A DNA stretch of 64,000 nucleotides, taken from contig JAZUCL010000021.1 in assembly GCA_045639125.1 (NCBI GenBank), forward strand, positions 61,165-125,164. Direction: 5' to 3'. The DNA comes from JAZUCL01 sp045639125. GTDB lineage: Bacteria; Bacillota; Clostridia; Oscillospirales; QAMX01. The position numbers were made by a program, and so were the translations under genes. Each line of letters starts with the position of its first letter. Within the stretch, counting starts at the first letter, position 1. Positions 63,691 through 64,000 of this stretch are shown one piece after another. The notes under the pieces are model-generated. The model ran no database searches and had not been told where the DNA came from. It saw nothing but the letters and a program-made list of their open reading frames with translations.

Positions 63691-63940
63691 ATACAGGTAG
63701 CCGACTCGGTAGAGTTGGCGAAGGAAGCACCTTGTAAATTGAACAATGAAGCATCATAAAAAAGGTTGTATAAGGAATTAAATTCCTTTGAAATCAAAGA
63801 TTTCAAAATATACAGCTCAAGTCAGCACCTTTGAGATAAGTCCTATGAAAAGTAGGACGAACAGAAAATCAACAAGGACATAAAAGAGTGTCTGAGTTGG
63901 AAACAAATTTTCAGAATATATATTTATCGTGAAAATATAT

Positions 63941-64000
63941 TGATAGAGAGTTTGATCCTGGCTCAGGACGAACGCTGGCGGCGTGCTTAACACATGCAAG
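63941..64000 (+). rRNA. 16S ribosomal RNA, 5' end (continues outside window)
   Basis: AGAGTTTGATCCTGGCTCAG at 63948-63967 is the universal bacterial 27F primer site (E. coli positions 8-27), followed by GACGAACGCTGGCGGCGTGC. By that numbering the mature 5' end is near 63941. Between hpf and this gene (63425-63940) there are only the hairpin, two promoters and the leader. Confidence 0.97.

Noticed and set aside
63700..63722. tRNA-like sequence (GGTAGAG)
   Set aside because: Only a short hairpin; no acceptor stem, anticodon or T-loop around it.
1..64000. CRISPR arrays, insertion sequences, prophage or defence genes
   Set aside because: No regularly spaced repeats, transposase, integrase or phage proteins among the recognisable genes.

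Overview
The window reads as chromosome of a low-GC Gram-positive, anaerobic, endospore-forming member of the class Clostridia. Support: strong AGGAGG-type ribosome binding sites; a tricistronic GerA/GerC/GerB germinant-receptor operon plus GerW; an IspH-ribosomal protein S1 fusion; a ferredoxin-dependent indolepyruvate oxidoreductase with an arylacetate-CoA ligase; formate-THF ligase; HutP; and the rpoB-rpoC-L7Ae-rpsL-rpsG-fusA-tuf order known from Firmicutes. Genus cannot be fixed by eye. All genes but one (a HAD hydrolase at 38.9-39.5 kb) lie on the + strand, and the window ends at the start of a 16S rRNA gene, so most transcription runs toward the rRNA operon.

Layout: 0-5.2 kb, the end of a DUF1538 membrane protein, a PII-like regulator and a heterodimeric ABC exporter. 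5.4-18.1 kb, RNA polymerase beta and beta' followed by the str operon and tuf. 18.2-19.05 kb, an FMN riboswitch and RibU. 19.1-25.2 kb, RecD2 helicase, ComF, an unusual MreB-like protein, a P-loop protein and an HD protein. 25.26-25.48 kb, an unassigned RNA with its own promoter and terminator. 25.5-34.8 kb, a long operon-like run: arylacetate-CoA ligase, IorA, IorB, ACT protein, PLP-dependent lyase, Fhs, TsaE, TsaB, RpiB, Upp. 35-46.3 kb, lipid and envelope genes, a mannitol/fructuronate-type dehydrogenase, AzlCD, SLH and DHHW surface proteins, CysK. 46.35-46.55 kb, a decayed prolyl-tRNA synthetase remnant. 46.6-50.4 kb, the germination operon. 50.5-54.7 kb, M50 protease, ScpA, ScpB, DUF2953, GerW and a D-Ala-D-Ala carboxypeptidase. 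54.8-61.4 kb, RluB, RpiR regulator, BaiN-like flavoprotein, HutP, Cmk, PlsC, IspH-S1. 61.5-63.4 kb, SerS and Hpf. 63.56-64 kb, two strong rRNA promoters, the leader and the first ~60 nt of 16S rRNA.

Functionally this is mostly core machinery (transcription, translation, chromosome segregation, tRNA modification) with amino-acid fermentation, sporulation and envelope genes between. I see no CRISPR array, insertion sequence, prophage or defence island. The points that most deserve a second look are the unassigned ~185-nt RNA at 25.3 kb, the FMN riboswitch whose platform can pair with the aptamer's own 5' strand, a strong internal ribosome binding site in the ispH-rpsA fusion, two places where a terminator hairpin and the next promoter are interlocked, the U-tract-less hairpins in the rpo/str region, the proS remnant, and the MreB homologue with an altered phosphate-binding motif.
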